Shown one piece after another: positions 28,364-35,580 of a stretch of 64,000 bases of DNA. Positions within the stretch are counted from its first letter, which is position 1. Each line of letters starts with the position of its first letter. Source of the DNA: Nonomuraea montanisoli (GTDB lineage: Bacteria > Actinomycetota > Actinomycetes > Streptosporangiales > Streptosporangiaceae). Below the pieces are notes generated by a model, which saw only the letters and a program-made list of their open reading frames with translations, had not been told where the DNA came from and made no database searches. The stretch spans positions 434,001-498,000 of the forward strand of contig NZ_JABWGN010000002.1 of the NCBI RefSeq assembly GCF_013363975.1. Direction: 5' to 3'. A program made the translations under genes and the position numbers.

Positions 28364-30406
28364 GTGGCGAAGGTGACAGATCTTCTGAAACGCGTCCTGG
28401 TGGGCCGGGCGCTGCGCAGCGGCCAGCTGCACGAGCAGCTCCTGCCCAAGCGCATCGCCCTGCCCGTGTTCGCGAGCGACGCGCTGTCCTCCGTGGCGTA
28501 CGCGCCGCAGGAGATCCTCGTCATCCTGTCGCTGGCCGGGGTCTCGTTCTACTCCTACAGCCCGTGGATCGCCCTGGCCGTGGTGGTCGTCATGCTGACG
28601 GTCGTCGCGTCGTACCGGCAGAACGTGCACGCCTATCCCAGCGGCGGCGGCGACTACGAGGTGGCCACCACCAACCTCGGCCGCAACGCCGGCCTGACCG
28701 TGGCCAGCGCCCTCATGGTCGACTACGTGCTGACCGTGGCGGTGTCCGTGGCCAACGGCGTCGACTACGTGGGCGCCACGATCCCGTTCGTCGGCGAGCA
28801 CAAGCCCGCCGTGGCCATCGCCATCGTCGTCCTGCTCACCGTGGTCAACCTGCGCGGCCTGCGCGAGTCGGGCGTCGCCTTCGCCGTCCCGACGTACGCG
28901 TTCATGGTGGCGGTGATCGGCCTCGTCGCGTGGGGCGGGTTCCGGCTGCTCGTCCTCGGCGACGAGCTGCGCGCGCCGAGCGCCGGTTTCGGCATCGTGC
29001 CGGAGCAGACCAACCTGACGGCGTTCGCCGCCGCGTTCCTCGTGCTGCGCGCGTTCTCCTCCGGCTGCGCGGCGCTGACCGGCGTCGAGGCCATCAGCAA
29101 CGGCGTGCCGGCCTTCCGCAAGCCCAAGAGCAGGAACGCCGCCACCACCCTGCTCATGATGGGCGTGGTCGCGATCACCATGTTCGGCGGCATCATCGCG
29201 CTGGGCCTGGCCTCCGGGGTGACGGTGGCCGAGCCGTCCGTGGTGGCCACCGACCTGCTCAAGCCGGACGGCACGCCCGTCGGCCCCGGCTACTACCAGC
29301 AGCCGATCATCGCGCAGGTGGCCGACGCGGTGTTCGGCGGCGGCTCGGCGGCGTTCGTGGTGATCTCCGCAGTGACGGCGCTCATCCTGTTCCTGGCCGC
29401 CAACACCGCCTTCAACGGCTTCCCCGTGCTGGGCTCGATCCTGGCCCAGGACCGCTACCTGCCACGCCAGCTCCACACCCGCGGCGACCGCCTGGCCTTC
29501 TCCAACGGCATCGTCATCCTCGCCGCGGCGGCCTGCCTGCTGCTGTGGGGGTTCAACGCGGACGTCAGCCGCCTGCTGAACCTCTACATCGTCGGCGTCT
29601 TCGTCTCCTTCACGCTCAGCCAGACCGGCATGGTCATCCACTGGACCCGCCACCTGCGGACGGAGACCGACCCGGGCGCCCGCCACCGCATGCACCGCTC
29701 GCGGGCCATCAACTTCTTCGGCGGCATCATGACGGGGCTGGTGCTCATCGTCGTGCTGCTCACCAAGTTCCTGGTCGGCGCGTGGATCGTGTGCCTGGCC
29801 ATGCCGATCCTGTTCCTCATGATGAAGGGCATCCGCCGCCACTACGACAACGTGGCCGCCGAGCTGGAGATCACCGGCGAGTACGACGCCTCGATGCTGC
29901 CGGCCCGCAACCACGCGATCGTGCTCGTCTCCAAGATCCACAAGCCGACCCTGCGGGCCCTCGCCTACGCCCGGGCCACCCGGCCCTCCACACTGGAGGC
30001 CGTCACCGTGGGCGTGGATGACGAGGAGTCGCGCCTGCTCCAGGAGGAGTGGGAGCGGCGGGGCATCCCGGTGCCGCTCAAGATGCTGCACTCCCCGTAC
30101 CGGGAGATCACCCAGCCGATCCTCGACTACGTCAAGACGCTGCGCCGGGGCTCGCCGCGCGACGTGGTGACGGTCTTCATCCCCGAGTACGTGGTCGGGC
30201 ACTGGTGGGAGCACCTGCTGCACAACCAGAGCGCGCTGCGGCTGAAGGCGCGGCTGCTGTTCAAGCCCGGGGTGATGGTGACGAGCGTGCCGTGGCAGCT
30301 GCACTCCTCCGACCGGCTCAAGGGCCGCCCGGAGCCGTTCGCGGCCGGCTCGGTGCGCCGGCCCTGGCACGACGTCGTCAAGGACCAGGAGATCGAGACC
30401 CGCTGA
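28364..30406 (+). CDS. APC-superfamily permease, probable K+ importer
   Basis: 680 residues. The first ~480 are an amino-acid/polyamine-type 12-TM permease (SDALSSVAYAPQEIL, LVDYVLTVAVSVANGVDY, AFSSGCAALTGVEAISNGVP), the last ~200 a cytoplasmic alpha/beta domain of the universal-stress/regulatory kind. Actinobacterial proteins of this shape beside TrkA pairs resemble the KimA-type K+ permease group. K+ as substrate is inferred from neighbours and from a soluble C-terminal regulatory domain; amino-acid transport is the alternative. Confidence 0.85.
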   Translation: MAKVTDLLKRVLVGRALRSGQLHEQLLPKRIALPVFASDALSSVAYAPQEILVILSLAGVSFYSYSPWIALAVVVVMLTVVASYRQNVHAYPSGGGDYEVATTNLGRNAGLTVASALMVDYVLTVAVSVANGVDYVGATIPFVGEHKPAVAIAIVVLLTVVNLRGLRESGVAFAVPTYAFMVAVIGLVAWGGFRLLVLGDELRAPSAGFGIVPEQTNLTAFAAAFLVLRAFSSGCAALTGVEAISNGVPAFRKPKSRNAATTLLMMGVVAITMFGGIIALGLASGVTVAEPSVVATDLLKPDGTPVGPGYYQQPIIAQVADAVFGGGSAAFVVISAVTALILFLAANTAFNGFPVLGSILAQDRYLPRQLHTRGDRLAFSNGIVILAAAACLLLWGFNADVSRLLNLYIVGVFVSFTLSQTGMVIHWTRHLRTETDPGARHRMHRSRAINFFGGIMTGLVLIVVLLTKFLVGAWIVCLAMPILFLMMKGIRRHYDNVAAELEITGEYDASMLPARNHAIVLVSKIHKPTLRALAYARATRPSTLEAVTVGVDDEESRLLQEEWERRGIPVPLKMLHSPYREITQPILDYVKTLRRGSPRDVVTVFIPEYVVGHWWEHLLHNQSALRLKARLLFKPGVMVTSVPWQLHSSDRLKGRPEPFAAGSVRRPWHDVVKDQEIETR

Positions 30407-30423
30407 CGACGAGCCCCGGCGGT

Positions 30424-30484
30424 GGGCCCTGGCGGCGAGGGCCCGGCCGGGCAAGGCGTGCGGCGAGGGCCCGGCCGAGCAGGG
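30424..30484. repeat. Imperfect direct repeat before the methyltransferase gene
   Basis: GGCGAGGGCCCGGCCG occurs at about 30433 and again at about 30463. It lies between two genes, with no coding potential. Confidence 0.6.
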
Positions 30485-30486
30485 CA

Positions 30487-30492
30487 TAGGGT
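30487..30492 (+). promoter_or_regulatory. -10 box TAGGGT for the TrmA-type gene (leaderless type)
   Basis: Ends 6 nt before GTG 30499. Confidence 0.55.
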
Positions 30493-30498
30493 GTCGAT

Positions 30499-31755
30499 GT
30501 GGAAGCGGAACAGGCATCTCTGGAGCTCACGGTCGGCCCGGTCGCGCACGGAGGCTGGTGCGTCGCCCGGCACGAGGGCCGCGTGGTCTTCGTCCGGCAC
30601 GCGCTGCCCGGCGAGCGCGTCGTCGCGGCCGTGACCGAGGAGACGGCCCGCTTCCTCCGGGCCGACGCCGTGGAGATTTTGGAGCCCTCGCCTGACCGGG
30701 TCGTCCCGCCCTGCCCCTACGCCGGCCCCGGCCGGTGCGGCGGCTGCGACTGGCAGCACGCCACGCTGGAGGCGCAGCGCGCGCTCAAGGCCGACGTGGT
30801 GGCCGAGCAGCTGCGGCGGCTCGCCGGCATCGACCGCAAGGTCGTGGTGGAGGAGGTGCCGGGAGCGCCCGACGGCCTCGGCTGGCGCACCCGCGTGCAG
30901 CTCGCCGTACGCGGGGACGGCGTGCCGGGCTTCCGCAAGCACCGCTCCCACGACATCCAGCCCGTCGACGCGTGCCTGATCGCCCACCCCGAGGTGGAGG
31001 CGGTCGGGGCGGAGCTGCGCGAGTGGCCCGGCGCGGCGGGCGTCGAGGTGATCGCCTCCACCGGCGGCGACCGCGCCGTCGTGGTCAAGCCGCGCCCGCG
31101 CCGCACCGTGACCGTGCCCGACCTCGACGCGCCCGCCTCGATCCTGCTCGACCAGGGCAAGGGCCGCACGGTGCCGCGCCGCGGCCCGGGCGTGCTGCGC
31201 GAGCGGGTCGGCGACCGGGAGTTCCGGGTGTCGGGCAGCGGGTTCTGGCAGGTCCATCCCGGCGCCGCCGAGACCCTGCTGGACGCCGTCCTGACCTTCG
31301 CCGCGCCGGAGCCGGGGGAGTGGGCGCTCGACCTCTACTGCGGGGTGGGGCTGTTCGCCGCGGGCCTGGCCGAGGCGGTGGGTCCGGAGGGGGCGGTCTT
31401 CGGCCTGGAGTCGGAGGAGGCGGCGGTCCGCGACGCCCGGGCCAACCTGCGCGACCTTCCGCAGGCGCGGATCGAGCGCGGCCGGGTGGAGGAGGCGCTG
31501 GACCGCTTCCAGATCGAGCGCGCCGACGTGATCGTGGTGGACCCGCCCCGCGCGGGTCTCGGCCGCGAGGTGGTGGACCGCATCGCGAGCCTGGAGGCGC
31601 CGCGCGTGGTGTACGTCTCGTGCGACCCGGCGACGCTGGCCCGCGACCTGGCGTGGCTGGCCGAGCGGGGCTACGGCCTGGCCGACCTGCGCGCCTTCGA
31701 CGCCTTCCCCCAGACTCATCATGTGGAGTGCGTGGCGCTGCTCGTCCGCGGGTGA
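30499..31755 (+). CDS. TrmA/RumA-type m5U RNA methyltransferase
   Basis: 418 residues. TRAM-like N-terminus, then an Fe-S cluster site CPYAGPGRCGGCDWQH (three of the four cysteines), SAM-binding DLYCGVGLF, and the catalytic Cys in YVSCDPATLARDL. The enzyme methylates C5 of uracil in rRNA or tRNA; U1939-type rRNA or tRNA U54 are the candidates and cannot be separated by eye. It ends one base before the convergent SMP-30 gene. Confidence 0.92.
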   Translation: MEAEQASLELTVGPVAHGGWCVARHEGRVVFVRHALPGERVVAAVTEETARFLRADAVEILEPSPDRVVPPCPYAGPGRCGGCDWQHATLEAQRALKADVVAEQLRRLAGIDRKVVVEEVPGAPDGLGWRTRVQLAVRGDGVPGFRKHRSHDIQPVDACLIAHPEVEAVGAELREWPGAAGVEVIASTGGDRAVVVKPRPRRTVTVPDLDAPASILLDQGKGRTVPRRGPGVLRERVGDREFRVSGSGFWQVHPGAAETLLDAVLTFAAPEPGEWALDLYCGVGLFAAGLAEAVGPEGAVFGLESEEAAVRDARANLRDLPQARIERGRVEEALDRFQIERADVIVVDPPRAGLGREVVDRIASLEAPRVVYVSCDPATLARDLAWLAERGYGLADLRAFDAFPQTHHVECVALLVRG

Positions 31756-31756
31756 G

Positions 31757-32764
31757 CTAGAGCCCGCGCACCAGCGCGACGGAGAAGGGCAGGCTCGGCG
31801 TGCCCTCGCCCATCGGGCCGCCCTTGTCGAACTGCGAGCGCACGACGTACAGACCGTCCCGGTGCCACGTCAGCGTGGTCGGCAGCGCGAGGGCGTCGTC
31901 GGTCAGCCGCCGCTCGGCCCGCGCCGCCGTGCCGTCCCGGGTGACCCGCCACCGGCTGATCGTGTCGACGGTGTTGTGCACCGCCCACAGCGTCGCGCCG
32001 CGCAGTTCCAGCCCGTCGGCGTGCAGCATGTCGCCTCCCTTCAGCGCGACCTTCCGGACGGCGCGGGTGGCGAGGTCGACGCGGTAGAGGTCGCCGCCCG
32101 TCATGTCGGCCGTCAGCAGGTAGCGGCCGGCGGGGTCGGCGACGATCCCGTTCAGCGTGAACGTGCCGGGCGCGTTCGGGCCGACCGCGTCGCTGAGATC
32201 CGCGTACGGCGTGAGCGGCGCGCTGCCGCCGCGGGCCTGGGCGAGCCGGCGCGGGGTGACCCGGTAGACGACGGCCCGCGCGCTGTCGGTGAGGTAGGCG
32301 GAGCCGTCCGGCGCGATGGCGACGTCGTTGACGAACGTCGGCTCGTCCCCCTCGACCTCGAAGCGGGCGAGCGGCGCGCGGGTGCGCGTGTCGTAGACGG
32401 TGACGCCGCTGGTGGAGTCGGTGACCCACAGCCGGCCGGAGCGGTCGGCCTCCAGGCCGTTGGCGGTGTGCCAGCCGTCGGCGCCGGCCGGCAGGAAGGT
32501 CTCGGCGACCCGCCGCCCGGGCGTCATGCGGAAGACGGTGCCGTCGGTGTAGGAGCCGGCGTACAGGTCGCCGGTGCGCGGATCGGCGGTGATGCCCTCG
32601 GGGTAGACCCGGGCGCCGGGCAGCTCGAACGCGGTCGAGACGGTCACGGCCGGGGCCGTGACCGGCGCGGCCGGGCCGGCCGCCAGGGCCGTGGAGGTGG
32701 AGCCGGCGAGCGCGAGGGCCAGGGTCGTGCCCGTTGCGGCGGCGAGGGAACGCAGGGAAGGCAT
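31757..32764 (-). CDS. Secreted SMP-30/gluconolactonase-like beta-propeller protein
   Basis: 335 residues: signal peptide (residues 1-29, ending ALAAGPA), then six-bladed propeller features (YPEGITADPRTGDLY, TANGLEADRSGRLWVTDS, VNDVAIAPDGSAYLTDS, LNGIVADPAGRYLL). SMP-30-type enzymes hydrolyse sugar lactones; here the metal-binding set (Glu in PEG, Asn in VND) looks present but activity is unproven. Divergent from the MarR regulator across a palindromic operator, so the two are probably coregulated. Confidence 0.88.
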   Translation of the reverse strand: MPSLRSLAAATGTTLALALAGSTSTALAAGPAAPVTAPAVTVSTAFELPGARVYPEGITADPRTGDLYAGSYTDGTVFRMTPGRRVAETFLPAGADGWHTANGLEADRSGRLWVTDSTSGVTVYDTRTRAPLARFEVEGDEPTFVNDVAIAPDGSAYLTDSARAVVYRVTPRRLAQARGGSAPLTPYADLSDAVGPNAPGTFTLNGIVADPAGRYLLTADMTGGDLYRVDLATRAVRKVALKGGDMLHADGLELRGATLWAVHNTVDTISRWRVTRDGTAARAERRLTDDALALPTTLTWHRDGLYVVRSQFDKGGPMGEGTPSLPFSVALVRGL

Positions 32765-32787
32765 GAGTCACTCGCAAGGGTTCGATG

Positions 32788-32823
32788 ATTAGAACGAGTA
32801 CGTACGATAGTTAGAGTTCTAAT
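32788..32823. promoter_or_regulatory. Palindromic operator for MarR regulator
   Basis: Arms ATTAGAAC (32788-32795) and GTTCTAAT (32816-32823) are perfect inverted repeats around a 20-bp core holding the palindrome GTACGTAC. The site is in the AT-richest part of the intergenic region between divergent SMP-30 and marR genes. A TACGAT -10-like box sits inside, so binding should block transcription. Confidence 0.75.
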
Positions 32824-32864
32824 GCGTGTCAACGTTGGCTGAACAGGGTCGTTACCATGCGGAG

Positions 32865-33308
32865 ATGACCTCGATGCCCGTTCCCGAGCGCCTGGGCTTC
32901 CACCTGAAGCGGGCGGAGCAGGCGCTCAACGCGGCCAAGAACGCCGCGCTGAGGCCCGCCGGACTCACCGTGCCCCAGTACGCCGCGCTGCTCCACCTCG
33001 CGCAGAGCCCGGGCATCTCGGCCGCCGCGCTCGCCCGGGCGTGCGGCGTGACGCCGCCCACCATGAACACCGTCCTCAAGAACCTCCAGGAGCAGGGCCT
33101 GATCGAGCGGACGCCGCACGAGTGGCACAAGAACATCCTGGAGACGCGGCTCACCGCCAAGGGCGCGCAGGTGATGGCCACGGCCGACGCCAACGCCGTA
33201 CGCGTCGAACGCGGGCTCGCCGGCGCCTTCAGCGACGAGGAACGCGAGACCCTGATCGCCCTGCTGGCGCGCTGCGTCGAGCAGTTGGAGGGGGCCCGGT
33301 CCGCCTAG
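32865..33308 (+). CDS. MarR-family transcriptional regulator
   Basis: 147 residues from ATG 32865 (an alternative GTG at 32826 is closer to the operator). Winged-helix MarR pattern: LTVPQYAALLHLAQSPGISAAALARACGVTPPTMNTVLKNLQEQGLIER, read across helix-turn-helix and wing, flanked by helices for dimerisation. It probably represses itself and the divergent SMP-30-like gene through the palindrome at 32788-32823. The ligand is unknown. Confidence 0.9.
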   Translation: MTSMPVPERLGFHLKRAEQALNAAKNAALRPAGLTVPQYAALLHLAQSPGISAAALARACGVTPPTMNTVLKNLQEQGLIERTPHEWHKNILETRLTAKGAQVMATADANAVRVERGLAGAFSDEERETLIALLARCVEQLEGARSA

Positions 33309-33432
33309 CGGACGCGGAGGACAGGGCGTCGGCCGCGCCCTCCACGTCGATCTCGCCCGCCACGGAGACGCGCCGAGCCGTTCCACCAGCGCGCGGCGCG
33401 AAACTCGATGGCGTCCGCGGGGGCGGCGTGGC

Positions 33433-33438
33433 TAGGGT
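33433..33438 (+). promoter_or_regulatory. -10 box TAGGGT for the methyltransferase (leaderless type)
   Basis: Ends 6 nt before GTG 33445. Confidence 0.55.
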
Positions 33439-33444
33439 CGCGTC

Positions 33445-34362
33445 GTGATCTACGAACATCCCCTGGCCTACCTGCTCGGCGTCGAGGGGGTCGCGCTGCT
33501 GCGCTCCTTCAGGGGCGAGTTCGGCCGCGACTTCGTGGAGGCGCGACTGGCCGAGCTGCGTCGGCTGCTCGACGACGAGGCGCTGGCGGAGGCGGGCGTG
33601 GAGGTCGCGCGGGTGGACGCGGTGGAGGGATACCGCATCTGGGCGCGTACCTATGACGGGCCCAACGGCCTGTTCGACATCGACGAGCCCGTCGTCGGGC
33701 AGATCCTCGACGCGCTTCCGGCGGGCGTCGCCCTGGACGCCGCGTGCGGCACCGGCCGGGTGGCGGCGTCGCTGGCCGGGCGCGGCCATCAGGTCATCGG
33801 CGTGGACAACTCACCCGACATGCTCGCGAAGGCGCGCGCCCGGGTGCCGCAGGGAAAGTTCCTGGACGGGGACCTGCCGCACCTGCCGGTGCCGGACGAC
33901 TCCGTGGACCTCGTGGTCTGCTCCCTGGCGCTGACGCACGTCCCGTCGCTCGGGCCGGTGATGGCCGAGTTCGCCAGGGTGCTGCGGCCCGGAGGGCACC
34001 TGGTGATCTCGGACATGCATCCCGAGGGGGTCGCGCGGGGCTTCGTCCCGCCCGTACGGCTGGCGGACGGGCGGCCGGGCCGGATCGCGACCTATCGTCA
34101 CGCGATCGGCGACTACCTGCGCGCCGCTCTGACGGCAGGGCTGCAGGTGCGCCGCTGCGAGGAGCCCAAGCCGGCCGACACGCCGCCCAAGGCAGACACG
34201 CCGCCCAAGGCCAAGTCCGCCGAGGCGGCTGAGGTGGTCAAGGTCTGGGACGTCTGGCCCTGGAGCCTGACCGATCTGGTGCCGGAGGCCGCGCGGGCCG
34301 CCTACGGCGACGCGCCCTCGATGGTCATCTGGCACTTCCAGCTCGCGGCGTCCGGCCGCTGA
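33445..34362 (+). CDS. Class I SAM-dependent methyltransferase
   Basis: 305 residues. The Rossmann methyltransferase domain begins near residue 90 (LDAACGTGRVAASLAGRGH, then GVDNSPDMLA) and runs to VISDMHPEG. An N-terminal ~80-residue helical part precedes it. A short tandem PKADTPPKA-type duplication sits near residue 245. Substrate not identifiable; small-molecule methylation is likely. The stop lies within a 25-bp tandem duplication. Confidence 0.88.
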   Translation: MIYEHPLAYLLGVEGVALLRSFRGEFGRDFVEARLAELRRLLDDEALAEAGVEVARVDAVEGYRIWARTYDGPNGLFDIDEPVVGQILDALPAGVALDAACGTGRVAASLAGRGHQVIGVDNSPDMLAKARARVPQGKFLDGDLPHLPVPDDSVDLVVCSLALTHVPSLGPVMAEFARVLRPGGHLVISDMHPEGVARGFVPPVRLADGRPGRIATYRHAIGDYLRAALTAGLQVRRCEEPKPADTPPKADTPPKAKSAEAAEVVKVWDVWPWSLTDLVPEAARAAYGDAPSMVIWHFQLAASGR

Positions 34363-34394
34363 CCCCGTCGCGGCGTCCGGCCGCTGACCCCGTC
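34345..34394. repeat. 25-bp tandem duplication across a stop codon
   Basis: Bases 34345-34369 and 34370-34394 are identical. Copy one contains the last codons and stop of the methyltransferase gene, so copy two is a duplicated 3' end. Confidence 0.9.
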
Positions 34395-34685
34395 GCGGCG
34401 GCGCAGTACGTCCTGGCTGTCAACGTCTCGCCTGATTCGCTCGGATAAGGGCGGATATGTGCCGGGCAGGTCTTCCTCCGAGGCGCATAGATGGCCCTCC
34501 GAGTCGGGGGTGTCTCTACCTGCTGCCCTCGGCGCCAGATGTCCCGGAGCCCTCGGCATGGCAGGCTGACCCACGGTGGCCGGGTCTTCACGGAACGGGG
34601 CGACGCGGGCGGCTGCGAGACGTCGTCCGCGCAGGCTCGGAGGCATGGCCACCGGCAGGCAGGTCTCCCGACGGAAGGAGCACGA
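34363..34685. other. 323-bp intergenic region
   Basis: Contains the second copy of the 25-bp duplication, then mixed-composition sequence including GGCGGATATGTGCC and several GGCATGG-type words before a good ribosome-binding site (GGAAGGAG). It probably contains the promoter and a leader of the 52-residue protein. I could not match it to a riboswitch class. Confidence 0.35.
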
Positions 34686-34844
34686 ATGAGCAGCAGTGTC
34701 GTGGCGCGCCGGCTCAACGACCACGTCGAGATCCACCACGTCGACCGGCCGGACGTGGTGCTGGAGGTGCCGCGCAAGGACTTCGCCGACCTGATCGCCG
34801 CGGTCATGCCGCTGGAGGCCGAGGTCACGGAGTCAGCGGCCTGA
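34686..34844 (+). CDS. 52-residue small protein, unknown function
   Basis: MSSSVVARRLNDHVEIHHV..., ending EVTESAA. It starts at ATG 34686 with a strong GGAAGGAG site. The C-terminal part (VVLEVPRKDFADLIAAVM) resembles the end of DUF397-like small proteins of actinomycetes, which partner with HTH regulators, but the rest is shorter; treat as tentative. The 3' end is partially repeated downstream. Confidence 0.65.
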   Translation: MSSSVVARRLNDHVEIHHVDRPDVVLEVPRKDFADLIAAVMPLEAEVTESAA

Positions 34845-34889
34845 CGTCCACGGCGCGGGCGGGCGTCACGGAGTTCGCGGCCTGACGTC
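34825..34889. repeat. Imperfect duplication of the 3' end of the 52-codon gene
   Basis: GTCACGGAGT and GCGGCCTGACGTC occur in the last codons (about 34825-34849) and again about 40 bp later (34865-34889), recreating the stop codon. Confidence 0.75.
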
Positions 34890-34901
34890 TCATCCCCTGC
34901 C

Positions 34902-34937
34902 GAAGCCCCCGCCGGCCTGGTGCCCGGCGGGGGCTTC
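34902..34937. terminator. Strong terminator hairpin
   Basis: GAAGCCCCCGCCGG (34902-34915) pairs perfectly with CCGGCGGGGGCTTC (34924-34937) around an 8-nt loop. It terminates the small-protein transcript. Confidence 0.85.
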
Positions 34938-35050
34938 CCCGCCTCACCCGTACGGCCCGCCATCGCTGCGCAGCGTCAGGGGATGGCCTCTTATCGGCTT
35001 TTCGGTCGTCCTTTTGCCGGGAAAGCGGACGGCGGTGGTCATCTGGGGCG

Positions 35051-35056
35051 TACGGT
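35051..35056 (+). promoter_or_regulatory. -10 box TACGGT (leaderless type)
   Basis: Ends 7 nt before ATG 35064. Confidence 0.5.
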
Positions 35057-35063
35057 GCGCCAC

Positions 35064-35573
35064 ATGCGTCCCCAGCCGCAGGCCCCGCAGTCGCAGACCC
35101 CGCAGCCGCAGACTTCCCTGCCGTCCCCCCCAGGCCCCGCGCAGGGCCGGCCGGGTGGCAGACGGGTTCTGGCGCTGACCGGGACCGCGCTCGTCGGCGG
35201 CGTGAGCGTCGCCCTGGTCGTGGCCGGGCTCCTCAGCCCCGGCGCCCCGGAGCCGCTCCCTTCCTGGAACGCCCAACACGCCGCCATGCCGCCCCCGGCC
35301 GCCGGGGAGGACGTCCCCGGGCCGGCGCGGCAGCCGAGCCCCGACCCTGGGCAGCGCGCCGCGTTCCTGCACCGGCTCGAAGGCATCGCCCCATGGCTGG
35401 CGCCCGAGGAGGGCGCGGCGATGAGCCGGGCCCGCGCCACCTGCCGCGACATCCTGCGGGGCGAGTCGCCGGGCCGGCTGGTGAGCGACGCCCAGGAGCG
35501 CTTCACCGACGTGACCAGGCAGCAGGCCGCCGAGATCGTCGAGGCCGTCCGGGAGTGGTGTCCCCACCCCTGA
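35064..35573 (+). CDS. Membrane-anchored DUF732-like protein
   Basis: 169 residues: Pro/Gln-rich N-terminus, a single anchor helix (about 37-57, ALTGTALVGGVSVALVVAGLL), Pro-rich linker and a C-terminal ~65-residue helical domain with two Cys (ATCRDILRG and REWCPHP). Such small Cys-containing domains resemble DUF732 secreted proteins of actinobacteria. Function unknown. It ends 7 bp before pnkp, convergent. Confidence 0.75.
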   Translation: MRPQPQAPQSQTPQPQTSLPSPPGPAQGRPGGRRVLALTGTALVGGVSVALVVAGLLSPGAPEPLPSWNAQHAAMPPPAAGEDVPGPARQPSPDPGQRAAFLHRLEGIAPWLAPEEGAAMSRARATCRDILRGESPGRLVSDAQERFTDVTRQQAAEIVEAVREWCPHP

Positions 35574-35580
35574 ACACCGG

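Noticed and set aside
34450..34680. Cobalamin-type riboswitch
   Set aside because: Some GGCATGG/GCCACCGG words occur but the B12-box and conserved order are not present, and no B12 or transport gene follows.
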